From CAYTPI01 sp964439625 (GTDB taxonomy: Bacteria; Chloroflexota; Anaerolineae; Aggregatilineales; UBA3940): 64,000 nt of DNA. The position numbers were made by a program, and so were the translations under genes. Below the pieces are notes generated by a model that ran no database searches, was not told where the DNA came from, and was given only the letters and a program-made list of their open reading frames with translations. Location of the stretch: the NCBI GenBank assembly GCA_964439625.1, contig CAYTPI010000010.1:62001-126000 (forward strand), read 5' to 3'. Positions 35,926-45,756 of this stretch are shown here, in pieces (within the stretch, counting starts at the first letter, position 1; each line of letters opens with the position of its first letter).

Positions 35926-36324
35926 TTAAATAACTGGATGATAATTATACGCACTGAGTCATTGTTCGTCAATGGTTTGGTGCATTTTTCACAGGCCAAT
36001 TACCCCAAAATCCCTCGCCTGCGTGGCTAAAGTTGTAGGATATTACACAAAAAAACAGGCCAACTTGAGCGTTAAAAGTGCCTTCCAAGATGCGCGAGTA
36101 ATGCTAAGTGAGACGCTGAAGCATCTTACCTTAGTGCAACTGATTATAATCTAGAGTGATTTGATGTGATGACTCTAGTGTAGCCAATAGCATGTTGATT
36201 TCAACGTATACTGGTTAAGATAATACCAATGAAATATCACTTCTTATGCAGTTCCAAGCAACAGACCACGGAATTTCTGCGTAGAAGCTATTTGAACTCA
36301 TAACCAAGAATAGTAAGACACCCT
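35926..36324. other. Intergenic region between tRNA-Val and the PP2C/FN3 gene
   Basis: This stretch of about 400 bases has no supported gene. A short open frame at 35972-36154 has no ribosome-binding site. It must hold the promoters of the divergent tRNA and phosphatase genes, but I see no strong pair of hexamers. Confidence 0.4.
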
Positions 36325-39117
36325 ATGAACTTTGAGCGCTCTGAAGTTGTCCCTATCCGAACGCAAAAAGTGCCTCAAAATATCGAGACACCCGTGACGT
36401 TTGCTGCCGTACCCAACGCCTATGTGCGCTATGCGTATGCGCGTTCCAGCGAAAGCATGAATGCCCAAACTGACGGGCAAGACTATTTGTGCTTCAAACA
36501 CAACGATCAGCGCTTGGTGTTTGTCGTCTGTGATGGCGTTGGCTCGTCATTTTGCGGCAATCTCGCGGCGCGTATCCTCGGTGATAATCTGCTGGATTGG
36601 CTTTGGGCGCTTGACATCGAGTACCTTGGCGGCGAAGCGGCACTGGTTGAGTCAGCTACGGCGTATCTCAATAACAAACTGCAAAAGCAAGCTCAATTAG
36701 AAGTCGAAGAGTACGAAATCCCTGGCTCTGATCAAATGAACGCTTTGATTTTGCAAGCGCTCAACGCTCAGCGAGCCTATGGCAGCGAAGCGATCTTCGT
36801 CGCCGGGCGCATTGACCACCCCGGCCCGATGATGATCGATGGGTTGGCGTCCTTCATCTGGATGGGTGACTCCCAACTGCACCTCTATGATCGTGACGAG
36901 CAAGAAATTGATATCGATGCCACATGGACAAGTGGCAACCGCTTCTCGACGGTGCAGGGTACCAAAGGCACCATGAGTGGCTGGATGCAGCCTTGGACGG
37001 CGATCAGCCGGGTGACGGCTTTCAGTGATGGGCTAACAGCGCACGTCGAGGGTGTCGCTGGTTACTCGGATACCAAGCTGGATCGCGAAATTCATATAGG
37101 GTCACGGCTGGCAACCAGCGATGATGTTTCTTTCATTGATATCGTGCTGCGTACGCCAACCTACGAAGGCTACCCACACGGCGAAATCCCCGACCGTCAA
37201 AGTGAGCGCCCGCACCTGCAATCGATCTGGAACCCGAAGGGCAGCGATAGCTTCGAGTTGACGTGGAACTGGCCCGCAGATAAAAAAGCCAGCTTCCTCA
37301 TCCAAGAAGCCCGCAACCCTGCCCTAGCGGATGCTGTTACGCACGAAGTCATACAGGGGCAAACCAGTTGGCGACCTCAGGAAGATATTCAGCCAGGCGT
37401 CTATTACTATCGGGTGCGGGCTGTACCCAAGCGAGGCCCACTGACGCCATGGAGTGAACTGCGCCATACCAAGGTAGCATACCCACCACCTGCCGCCCCT
37501 ACATTGACGATGGTAGATGTCGAGTCAACATCACCGACGCTCAACTGGACTGAGGAAGGCGATGCGCTCGATTACATGCTTGAGCGTTCAACTGACTCAG
37601 CTTTTACAGCGTTTGATATCGTCTACGAGGGACGCGGTACCAACTGGGTGCAAGCGAACACTATCGAACCAAACACTTACTTTTTCCGAGTGCGAGCCAT
37701 CTCGGATGGTGGCCCGAGCGCCTACAGCGAGCAGGTTGAGGTGGAAATCACGCTGCCGCCGCCGCCTGTTCCGCAGTTGGGTGTGGCTGGCTTTGGAGGG
37801 GCATCTGGCTATGAACTACGGTGGCAGTCAAGCCCGGGCGCAACCTACTATGAAGTCGAACAAGCTGACCTCAATAGTGATGACATCGAGGTCAGTCGTG
37901 TTGACGACATCCGTTACCATGTCGCTGGTAATAACTATGGTGAGTTCGCTTTCAGGGTGCGAGCTTGCCATCAATACGGTTGCAGCGATTGGAGCAACCC
38001 GCAGGAAATTTACATTGTGCCCCCTGCACCGATGCAAGCACCATCATTGCGTGTCGAAGATGCGGACGATGAAGGCAATACTCGCTTTGTATGGTCTGAG
38101 GTAGCAAACGCCACTCGCTACGAGATTGAAAGCGCAGCGACTGACACCTTCGTTGATGCCGCCACCCAGAGCACTGATAAAACATCGATTGACTTTGATA
38201 CGAGCAACCCCGGCAAATTACTCGTCCGGGTACGTGCCGTCAATAAGGGAGGCCGTGGCCCTTGGAGCACCTTCCAGATGGTAACAACTACGCCGGAAAT
38301 CCCCGCTTGGATCGAGGCGAAAGCCGACGACGAGGCCAACACTATTGAATTGGGGTGGGCATCGGTTGCTGGTTTAGTTGATTACCGCCTTGAAATGAGA
38401 GACGCAAGCAGCACACGCACAATCTACTTTGGTGAAGAAACACACCACACGTTTGATTTGGCAGAGATTAATGGGCGTGAAGCCCTGTTCCGCATACGTG
38501 CTGAAGTAGACAGCAATATTTATAGCGATTGGCAAGTTAGTGATGCTCTTGCGGTCGGTGCTGGACAAGGGCGGATTGAAATCGCTATGCCCCAACTCGA
38601 CGATCAAGGCCAGATCAAGTTGAACTGGAACACTGTCGCTAACGCTGATCACTACGAGGTTGACACAGCAATGGACGCGACCTTCACCAACGCCAAAACA
38701 CAACGGGTATCAACGACATCAGCCACGATTTACGCAGCTGCCGCTGGAACCTATCACTTCCGCGCTCGCGCTGTGATCAAAGGACGGCCTGCCGCAACCA
38801 GCCAACCTGTTTCGATTGAGGTCATTCGCTCAACCGCACCGCAGATGTTCCAGCCTGCGACTCTAAACAATCAAACGACGTTTGAGCTTACGTGGCGGGG
38901 TGTCCCCGGCACAGACTATTATGAGTTCCAGGAATCGCGCTCGCCCGACTTCACTGAAGCAGTAACGCATAAAGCCAAAATATTTCATCCCAGTCAAAAG
39001 GTTGCCTTACCCATGGATAAGCGGCTGGGGTCAACATTCCATTACCGGGTGCGTTCCGTTGGTAAAGATGAACAGCCCAGCCCATGGAGCAATGTCGTCA
39101 GTTTTGACGTCAAGTAA
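36325..39117 (+). CDS. PP2C-type protein phosphatase with about seven FN3-like repeats
   Basis: This is a 930-residue protein. The N-terminal 280 residues form a PP2C-like Ser/Thr phosphatase domain with LVFVVCDGVGSS (Asp70-Gly71, metal binding), SFIWMGDSQLHLY, TAFSDGL and SDDVSFIDI (last metal Asp). The rest is made of about seven repeats of roughly 90 residues. Each has a Trp near the start of strand B and YxVRAVxxxGPxSxWS-like endings, as in fibronectin type III domains. There is no signal peptide or membrane segment, so the FN3 domains are cytoplasmic. The next gene encodes a kinase with one similar C-terminal repeat. The pair probably sets the phosphorylation state of shared targets, with the FN3 repeats as docking surface. 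No clear ribosome-binding site precedes the ATG. Confidence 0.85.
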   Translation: MNFERSEVVPIRTQKVPQNIETPVTFAAVPNAYVRYAYARSSESMNAQTDGQDYLCFKHNDQRLVFVVCDGVGSSFCGNLAARILGDNLLDWLWALDIEYLGGEAALVESATAYLNNKLQKQAQLEVEEYEIPGSDQMNALILQALNAQRAYGSEAIFVAGRIDHPGPMMIDGLASFIWMGDSQLHLYDRDEQEIDIDATWTSGNRFSTVQGTKGTMSGWMQPWTAISRVTAFSDGLTAHVEGVAGYSDTKLDREIHIGSRLATSDDVSFIDIVLRTPTYEGYPHGEIPDRQSERPHLQSIWNPKGSDSFELTWNWPADKKASFLIQEARNPALADAVTHEVIQGQTSWRPQEDIQPGVYYYRVRAVPKRGPLTPWSELRHTKVAYPPPAAPTLTMVDVESTSPTLNWTEEGDALDYMLERSTDSAFTAFDIVYEGRGTNWVQANTIEPNTYFFRVRAISDGGPSAYSEQVEVEITLPPPPVPQLGVAGFGGASGYELRWQSSPGATYYEVEQADLNSDDIEVSRVDDIRYHVAGNNYGEFAFRVRACHQYGCSDWSNPQEIYIVPPAPMQAPSLRVEDADDEGNTRFVWSEVANATRYEIESAATDTFVDAATQSTDKTSIDFDTSNPGKLLVRVRAVNKGGRGPWSTFQMVTTTPEIPAWIEAKADDEANTIELGWASVAGLVDYRLEMRDASSTRTIYFGEETHHTFDLAEINGREALFRIRAEVDSNIYSDWQVSDALAVGAGQGRIEIAMPQLDDQGQIKLNWNTVANADHYEVDTAMDATFTNAKTQRVSTTSATIYAAAAGTYHFRARAVIKGRPAATSQPVSIEVIRSTAPQMFQPATLNNQTTFELTWRGVPGTDYYEFQESRSPDFTEAVTHKAKIFHPSQKVALPMDKRLGSTFHYRVRSVGKDEQPSPWSNVVSFDVK

Positions 39118-39171
39118 TGCTATGTCTGTTTACTGGTATAAGCATCTTTTTGCACTATAGGAAATACTAAA

Positions 39172-40872
39172 ATGCCTGAATTTAACCCATCTCCAAACGA
39201 CGAACTCACAATCAATGGCGAAACCTATAAGGTGATGCCGCATCCGGCAGTACCTGTATTCGCTTTTGGGCAAGAGGGCCGCAAAGCCTTTGTTTTTCAA
39301 GTGGCCCACACCCAATTCCCAGAGAAGAAGTTTGCGCTCAAGAAGTTTAAGCTGGCCTTCCGAGTACCAGAATTGGTTGGCGTTAATGATTCGCTGGCGC
39401 AGTACTCAGCTTGGGAAGGAATGGAAGTTTGCAACCGGCAGTGCTTTCAGCATGGCAAGCATGATGATGTCCTTGCTCAGTATCCCGATCTTGAATACGC
39501 TGTCCTCATGCCATGGATTACCGGGACAACTTGGTACGATATCGTCATCGGTGAAACACCACTGACGCTCAACGATTCATTGATGTTTGCGACTGCCGTT
39601 GCTAGGGTGCTGGCATCAATCGAAGAGGCAGGGCTAGCCCATTGCGATATCGCCGCTGCCAACGTGATCGTCAACCCCACGACAGGGCGTGCCCACTTGA
39701 TTGATGTCGAAGATTTGTACGCACCGGGCTTTGAGCCTCCTGCCGCACTGCCTGCGGGCACTGACGGCTATGCCCATGTGACCTCAAGTAATGGTCAATG
39801 GGAGGCTACGGCTGACCGCTTTGCGGGCGCCGTTATGATGGCGGAGATGGTAGCTTGGCACGATCCGAAAATCCGCGAGATGTCGGATGAGGAACACTAT
39901 TTTCCACAGGCCAAATTACAAGAGGACAGCCGGCACTTTGACTTGATGTTGGAGGTGCTTGAACAGATCGATATCCGTCTACGAGACCTATTTGAGCAAG
40001 TATGGTTTTCGCAAACACTTGACAAATGCCCGCTGCTTAAAGAATGGTACGATGTGCTACAAGAGGCACACCACACCAGCCAAGTCTCGAAGTTTGTCAC
40101 CAATTGGGAGCCTATTCTGTTGGGTGGCGCAAAACCTGCTACACCTGAAGAAACTAAACCTGACGATAATGCAAATAACGGGATAACCATCAGCGCACCG
40201 GGCGGTATCCAAACCCCACCCCCCCTATCCGCATCTGCTGTACCCACAGTATCAACGAGTGGCAGCAATAGCAATGGACATAAAACTTCCTCAACCGCAG
40301 CTCCAACCCCGCCTAAGGTGCCGAGTAGTTCACCACAATCGCCAGCAAGCCCGCCTCCCCCAACTTCGCCGTCATCGGCTGGGCCGATTAAAGAATGGCG
40401 TTCACTAGGGCCAATTTCATCATCAGAAACGGCTTCCAATCAGTTTGAGATGCGCCCTATATCAGCGCCAGAGGGCAAGTCTGAGCCAGATGATGAGCAA
40501 GACGACTATGACAATTTATATGAGGACAAAGCTTTTCTTGACTGGGTTGCCGAAGAGGTTGATGCACCAGCAACCCTCGAGGGAGATGACTCAGCACTGT
40601 TAAGGCCACTGCTTCAATTAAGCCACATTGATGACAAAAACCGACCAACACTCGTTTGGACGGAGTCACCTTTAGCTCAAAACTATCTCCTGCAAGAAGA
40701 TAGTAATGCAGATTTTAGCCAGGCTAAAACTTTCAAAATAGGGGAGAGTAATACACGTTGGTCACCACGTAGAAGGCGGAGTGGGCGCAAGTATTATCGT
40801 GTGCGCGCTGAGACCCATGATAGTGCCGGCCCTTGGAGTGAGCCGCTCTCTTTGAATTTTGGTGACACATAA
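39172..40872 (+). CDS. Atypical serine/threonine kinase with C-terminal FN3-like repeat
   Basis: This 566-residue protein has a eukaryote-type kinase domain (about 20-290). Lys57/Lys58 in KKFALKKFK, a helix-C Glu in SAWEGMEVCN, the catalytic loop HCDIAAANVIV (Asp159, Asn164) and the metal Asp178 in IDVED are visible. HRD is changed to HCD and DFG to DVE, and the glycine loop is weak, so it is an outlying kinase. A Pro/Ser/Thr-rich linker (about 330-440) and an acidic stretch follow. One FN3-like repeat (about 480-566, ending YYRVRAETHDSAGPWSE) closes the protein and matches those of the phosphatase just upstream (54-base gap). There is no membrane segment. It abuts the convergent ABC exporter gene with no spacer. 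Confidence 0.85.
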   Translation: MPEFNPSPNDELTINGETYKVMPHPAVPVFAFGQEGRKAFVFQVAHTQFPEKKFALKKFKLAFRVPELVGVNDSLAQYSAWEGMEVCNRQCFQHGKHDDVLAQYPDLEYAVLMPWITGTTWYDIVIGETPLTLNDSLMFATAVARVLASIEEAGLAHCDIAAANVIVNPTTGRAHLIDVEDLYAPGFEPPAALPAGTDGYAHVTSSNGQWEATADRFAGAVMMAEMVAWHDPKIREMSDEEHYFPQAKLQEDSRHFDLMLEVLEQIDIRLRDLFEQVWFSQTLDKCPLLKEWYDVLQEAHHTSQVSKFVTNWEPILLGGAKPATPEETKPDDNANNGITISAPGGIQTPPPLSASAVPTVSTSGSNSNGHKTSSTAAPTPPKVPSSSPQSPASPPPPTSPSSAGPIKEWRSLGPISSSETASNQFEMRPISAPEGKSEPDDEQDDYDNLYEDKAFLDWVAEEVDAPATLEGDDSALLRPLLQLSHIDDKNRPTLVWTESPLAQNYLLQEDSNADFSQAKTFKIGESNTRWSPRRRRSGRKYYRVRAETHDSAGPWSEPLSLNFGDT

Positions 40873-42795
40873 TTAATGGTGCGTATCCGCAGAATGAATG
40901 GGCGCTAGCAAACCCTCATCGGAAAACTGCTGCTGATAGAGGCGATAGTAAGTCCCTTCTGCTGCTATCAGTTTGTCATGTGTGCCCTGCTCAATGATGC
41001 GACCCCGGTTAAGCACCACGATCCGATCAGCACGGCGAATGGTTGATAATCTATGGGCAATCACCAAGGCCGTATTCCCTTTCACAACCTCATCGATTGC
41101 TTGTTGAACCAACCGCTCAGATGCAGTGTCTAGTGCACTGGTGGCTTCATCAAGAATCAGGATTGGGGGCTTATGGGCGACAGCCCGTGCGATAGATATA
41201 CGCTGACGCTGCCCACCCGATAAGCGAACCCCGCGTTCTCCTAGCATCGTGTCGTAGCCATCTGGTAAATCATTGAGGATAAAGGGCTCTGCATTGGCGA
41301 TACGAGCTGCCTTTTCGATTTCCCCTCGAGTTAGGTCCGGGCGACCATAAGCGATGTTATTTGCAATCGTATCATCGAGTAGGGTTGCTTCTTGAGAGAC
41401 CACTCCAAACATCTGCCTATAGGAATGAAGATCGTATTCTTGAATAGGCACGCCATCAAGCAGGATTTCGCCGGAACTGGGCATATAGAAGCGCAGTAGT
41501 AGGTCGGCTATAGTTGACTTCCCTGCGCCACTTTGCCCAACAAGGGCAACCATTTCGCCCGCATTTACTTGAAGATCGATGTGGTGCAGAACAGGGTCGT
41601 CAAAGTAAGCAAACGAGACACCCTTGAATTCAATTCTCTGCACAATCCGCCTTGGAGCGTGTGTCGTGCCTGCTTGTTCTGTTGGTAGTGTAATGATGTT
41701 GAAAACTTCATCAAGTGCTCCAAGTACACCTGCGACCTGAACAACTAAACCCGCTAAAACACTTAGTGGGCCAATCAGACTTTGTGCGAAGAACATAAAC
41801 AGCCCGAAGCCTGTAATTGTCAATTCGTCATTTAGCAACAAATAGACGCCAAAGAGCATCACGACGATAATGACCGTTCGGTTTACTGACCAGCGAAGCG
41901 GTTTTTCAATATTACGGTATGTCTCCAACAGCACACGCTGTTGAGCGTAGCCATTATAGCGTTCAAACATTCGATTTTTTTCGATTGACTCAGCGCTGAA
42001 AGCCTTGACCTCACGGATAGATGCCAATCGCTCGATGAGGTAACCACCAATATTCGCATTTTGCTTTTGATTTTCCCGGATGCTGCCTTTAACTCGCTCT
42101 GATAGCAAGCGGGTAACGCTGATGTGCAGCACGCCAGCAATAGCAGCGACTACCGTCAGGCGGACATCTGTGCTTACCAACAGGATGAAATAAAACAGCG
42201 AGGTTGTGCTAGATGCAACACCATCAACCAACAGTTTGAGTAAGTCACGCGTGGCAATTGCGACGTCGTCGTTGATGCGAGATTTTAACCAGCCTATCTG
42301 TTTCGATGTTGCAAATGACAACGGCATCCGCAGGACATGTGTAAACAAGCCAGTCACAAGATCACGCTGCGTGAAGAACTGTAGATTGACCTGCCATACC
42401 CGCAGCAAAAAAGCCAGAAACTGTACAGTTACAGCGATTACTAAGTAGAACATGCTGGTAAAGATCATTAACTGAAATGGTTCAGTTAAACCCGTCATAC
42501 GGGCGAAAACATTCAGCAGATATTGACCAATTTCGCTGAGGTCGAGGGTGGGCGCTGTCAGCGGGCCCTCAAGATCAAGCGATATCTGACCGCCGCTCAA
42601 TACGAGATCGAGAAGCGGCGTCAATGTCACTTGAGAAGACCCTGTCAATAACCCCACAAAGGTTGCGGCTATCCCAATCAGCAGAATGTCTTTAAGGTAT
42701 GGTTTATACAGACGGTACAGTTTATCTGTGATAGACAAACCACCACGCCATGTACCGTCAAATTCAGGTATGCGCCGCTTCTTCGATAAATTCAA
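40873..42795 (-). CDS. ABC exporter, fused permease and ATPase (MsbA-like)
   Basis: The 640-residue half-transporter has an N-terminal six-helix membrane domain (about residues 35-370). The ATPase that follows has Walker A LVGQSGAGKST, signature RLSGGQRQRISIA, Walker B PILILDEATSALD and switch His in IAHRLSTI. It would act as a homodimer exporting lipids, drugs or peptides. The start is a TTG at 42795 with a weak AGG upstream, so the N-terminus is not certain. It converges with the kinase gene and diverges from polX. Confidence 0.93.
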   Translation of the reverse strand: MNLSKKRRIPEFDGTWRGGLSITDKLYRLYKPYLKDILLIGIAATFVGLLTGSSQVTLTPLLDLVLSGGQISLDLEGPLTAPTLDLSEIGQYLLNVFARMTGLTEPFQLMIFTSMFYLVIAVTVQFLAFLLRVWQVNLQFFTQRDLVTGLFTHVLRMPLSFATSKQIGWLKSRINDDVAIATRDLLKLLVDGVASSTTSLFYFILLVSTDVRLTVVAAIAGVLHISVTRLLSERVKGSIRENQKQNANIGGYLIERLASIREVKAFSAESIEKNRMFERYNGYAQQRVLLETYRNIEKPLRWSVNRTVIIVVMLFGVYLLLNDELTITGFGLFMFFAQSLIGPLSVLAGLVVQVAGVLGALDEVFNIITLPTEQAGTTHAPRRIVQRIEFKGVSFAYFDDPVLHHIDLQVNAGEMVALVGQSGAGKSTIADLLLRFYMPSSGEILLDGVPIQEYDLHSYRQMFGVVSQEATLLDDTIANNIAYGRPDLTRGEIEKAARIANAEPFILNDLPDGYDTMLGERGVRLSGGQRQRISIARAVAHKPPILILDEATSALDTASERLVQQAIDEVVKGNTALVIAHRLSTIRRADRIVVLNRGRIIEQGTHDKLIAAEGTYYRLYQQQFSDEGLLAPIHSADTHH

Positions 42796-42938
42796 GCTTA
42801 GTTGCCTATTAAGGTTTCATTACATCAGAGGGTAACTTATAGCACTGAACTGTAAACTGTTCCACCTCCGAAGCGAAGTCTTGTGTGCCACCACTTGCTA
42901 TACTCCTGATGACATCCCTCACCTTGAAAGATGTACCG

Positions 42939-44672
42939 ATGGCTGAAAAAACCAACAAAGAAATCGCTGATCTCTTCTTTACTGTTGCCGACTTACTCCA
43001 AATTAAAGGCGAATCAATTCACCGTGTGCTGGCTTACCGTCGCGCCGCTGAGACCATCTCAGAGCAAACGCAAGATTTACAATCAATCTATGAAGAAGGT
43101 AGTTTGACAGATTTGCCAAGCATTGGAAAAACACTAGCAGAGAAGATCGAAGAACTGCTGACTACGGGCGAGCTCGAATTCTATAATCGGCTCATCATGG
43201 AAGTTCCCATCGGCCTTATTGATATCATGAACGTGCCCGGCGTTGGGCCAAAACGGGCCAAGTTATTCTGGGAAGAGCTTGATATTACAGAGTTAGCTGC
43301 CCTCAAGGCTGCGGCTGAGAATGGAGAGCTTCAACAACTGAGTGGGCTGGGCAAGAAGAGTGAAGCCAAGATACTTGATGGCATCGAGATGCTCGAACGC
43401 CGCACAGATCGTGTCCGCATTGGTGATGCTTGGCCTTTGGCTCAACGCTTGATGGATGGCCTAAAGGATGTTGAAGGCGTCGAAAAAATTGAAATTGGTG
43501 GGTCACTGCGGCGACGGCGCGAGACCATCGGTGACATCGATCTGCTGGTTGCCAGCGATAATACAGAGCCAATTATGGATGCCTTTGTTGCTCTGGCAGA
43601 CGTTCAGCAAGTGCTGTTACGCGGCGAGACAAAAACATCGGTTGAGCTAAAAAATGGACAACAGGCTGACCTGCGCGTTGCGCCAGCAAACCAGTGGGGT
43701 ACGCTGCTGGTATACTTCACTGGGAGCCAGAACCACAATACAAAGATGCGCGAGATGGCGCGTCAGCAAGGGTTGACGCTCAACGAATATCGTTATAGTC
43801 ATATTAATAGCGATGGTGATGATATTTTTTGTGCGACCGAAGAGGAAGTCTATCAGGTGTTAGGCCTGCCATGGATTGCACCAGAGCTACGTGAAGACCG
43901 AGGTGAATACGAGGCTGCGGCTGAGGGAACTTTGCCTGACTTGGTACGCCTAGAGGATATCAAAGGGGATTTACAACTCCACACCACTTGGAGTGATGGT
44001 AAAACCTCTGTGCTGGAAATGGCAAAAGCGGCAATGGCGCAAGGACGTGAATACATGCTCATAACCGATCATAGTTTTGGGCTGGGTATGGTCAATGGTG
44101 TGAAGCCTGAGGAGATCGACAAGCAGCGCGAGGAGATCGCGGCAGCGAATGCTGAACTGGGTGACGCCTTCCATGTGCTGCATGGTACTGAGTGTGAAAT
44201 CAAGGCAGATGGCAACCTTGACTTTAACGATGAAGAGCTTGCCAAGTTCGATGTGGTATTGGCCTCAATGCATACCAGCCTGCGTCAGCCGCGTGAGCAA
44301 GTCACAGAACGCATGATCAAAGCGATTCGAAACCCATACGTGCGCATCATTGGGCATCCACGTGGGCGTTTAATCCCTGACCGTGAGCCTGCCGACCTCG
44401 ATATGGACGCCATCTTCAAGGCAGCAGTTGAAGAAAATGTTGCGATGGAAATTAACGCCAACCCATACCGGCTTGACCTTGATGCTGCGCATGCCCGGCG
44501 GGCAGTAGAACTGGGCGTCAAGTTGACGATCAGCACAGACGCCCATGAGCCTAGCAACTTTGCCTTGATGCAATATGGAGTCTGGACGGCCCGTCGTGGC
44601 TGGGTAACGGCTGCCGATGTTATGAATGCTTTACCCTTAGCCGACTTTTTGGCATGGGCACAGCCAAAATAG
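42939..44672 (+). CDS. polX: DNA polymerase/3'-5' exonuclease PolX
   Basis: The 577-residue protein begins MAEKTNKEIADLFFTVADLL. It has helix-hairpin-helix motifs (SIGKTLAEKIEELL, VPGVGPKRAKLFW) and a family X polymerase palm with GGSLRRRRETIGDIDLLV (the two metal Asp residues). The C-terminal PHP domain contains LQLHTTWSDGKTSVLEMA and MLITDHSF. Family X polymerases fill small gaps in base-excision repair, and the PHP domain gives 3'-5' exonuclease activity. The ATG at 42939 was chosen because PolX proteins start here, although the frame extends further upstream. Confidence 0.95.
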   Translation: MAEKTNKEIADLFFTVADLLQIKGESIHRVLAYRRAAETISEQTQDLQSIYEEGSLTDLPSIGKTLAEKIEELLTTGELEFYNRLIMEVPIGLIDIMNVPGVGPKRAKLFWEELDITELAALKAAAENGELQQLSGLGKKSEAKILDGIEMLERRTDRVRIGDAWPLAQRLMDGLKDVEGVEKIEIGGSLRRRRETIGDIDLLVASDNTEPIMDAFVALADVQQVLLRGETKTSVELKNGQQADLRVAPANQWGTLLVYFTGSQNHNTKMREMARQQGLTLNEYRYSHINSDGDDIFCATEEEVYQVLGLPWIAPELREDRGEYEAAAEGTLPDLVRLEDIKGDLQLHTTWSDGKTSVLEMAKAAMAQGREYMLITDHSFGLGMVNGVKPEEIDKQREEIAAANAELGDAFHVLHGTECEIKADGNLDFNDEELAKFDVVLASMHTSLRQPREQVTERMIKAIRNPYVRIIGHPRGRLIPDREPADLDMDAIFKAAVEENVAMEINANPYRLDLDAAHARRAVELGVKLTISTDAHEPSNFALMQYGVWTARRGWVTAADVMNALPLADFLAWAQPK

Positions 44673-44674
44673 CG

Positions 44675-45637
44675 TTATGTAATTATATTTTCCGAGAGGC
44701 AGTTAAACGTATCTGGTAGGGTAACTACCTCTGGAGTCTCAATGAGGTCTTCTGTTGAGATCACCTTGGCTAACTGCGGAAATTCCTCCGCAAGATAAAT
44801 CAGAAAGGCTTTGGCTACCGGGGAAAGTGCTGACCTGTTTGCCCAAATTGCCGAGAGATAGCGTTTCGGCACCACATCACTGACCGTTAGACTGTGTAGC
44901 TGCCCGGTGGCAAGTTCCGGTGCAATGGTACAGGCTGGTACCATCGCAATCCCCATTCCGTTACTCACTGCTTTTTTGATCGCTTCAAGACTGTTGAACG
45001 AGGCGACCACGTCAAGATCAACAGTCAGCCAAGGGAGTTCATTACGACCATCGATAATGAACGGCTGCGCTGCTAGTTCTTCGATTGCTACTGTCTCACG
45101 TTCTACCCATTGATGTCTGGGGTGTACAATCACACGGAGTGTCACATCTTGGAGATAGACTGAAGCAACCCTGGCACCGGCCGGTGTTTCACTATCGATG
45201 AAGCCAAGGTCAAGCTCGCCCGCTTTTACTTGTCGCTTGATCGCTAGACCATCAGTCGTGTGCAGTTTCACCCGAAGATTCTGGTAGCGTTGGTGAAACT
45301 CTCCCAGCCAGCCTGGCATGACGTAAATACCGATTTCTTCAGTTGCACCGATGTGTAACTCTGTTTTCGTCAACTGCCCCACTTGCGTTACGGCTGTTTC
45401 AGCTTCGTCTAGCATCTTAAAGATGCAATGAGTGTAGTCCAACAAAACTTGGCCAGCAGTCGTCAGGGTAACTCCGCGCCGCCCACGCTCAAACAGTGTC
45501 GCTCCGAGTGTCGCTTCTAAATCTTTAATATGCTGGCTTACACCCGGCTGTTGAAGCTGCATACGTTCCGCTGCGGCTGTCAGGCTACCCTCCTGAGCTG
45601 CCGTCTGAAAAATTTTGAGCTTGTAGAGATCGATCAT
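44675..45637 (-). CDS. LysR-family transcriptional regulator (CysB-like)
   Basis: The 320-residue protein starts MIDLYKLKIFQTAAQEGSLT, the standard LysR helix-turn-helix opening, followed by the substrate-binding domain. An in-frame ATG at 45655 would add six residues, but it lies inside a palindrome that may be the operator, so 45637 is preferred. It is divergent from a four-gene sulfur operon with about 120 bases between, the usual arrangement for a LysR regulator and its target. It probably senses a sulfur compound and controls that operon. This is inferred from position. Confidence 0.88.
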   Translation of the reverse strand: MIDLYKLKIFQTAAQEGSLTAAAERMQLQQPGVSQHIKDLEATLGATLFERGRRGVTLTTAGQVLLDYTHCIFKMLDEAETAVTQVGQLTKTELHIGATEEIGIYVMPGWLGEFHQRYQNLRVKLHTTDGLAIKRQVKAGELDLGFIDSETPAGARVASVYLQDVTLRVIVHPRHQWVERETVAIEELAAQPFIIDGRNELPWLTVDLDVVASFNSLEAIKKAVSNGMGIAMVPACTIAPELATGQLHSLTVSDVVPKRYLSAIWANRSALSPVAKAFLIYLAEEFPQLAKVISTEDLIETPEVVTLPDTFNCLSENIIT

Positions 45638-45652
45638 TGTATATGCGCCTGC

Positions 45653-45670
45653 CATAAGTCGGTAATTATG
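45653..45670. promoter_or_regulatory. Possible LysR operator palindrome
   Basis: CATAA-GTCGGTAA-TTATG is an 18-base interrupted palindrome in the divergent region between lysR and the rhodanese operon. LysR proteins often bind T-N11-A palindromes such as this. Confidence 0.4.
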
Positions 45671-45756
45671 GCTAGTATACGCAATTGACCATAGTTCTCC
45701 TATTACTGTTTCGTTAATCTCTTAAAAACAGCAATTTAGTTTTGAGGGGAAACACC

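Noticed and set aside
35972..36154. Open frame of 60 residues between tRNA-Val and the phosphatase gene
   Set aside because: Short, without ribosome-binding site or recognisable features; its length is expected by chance.
36325..40872. TerY-type triad (vWA protein, PP2C, kinase)
   Set aside because: No vWA-domain gene is present on either side; only the kinase and phosphatase are found.
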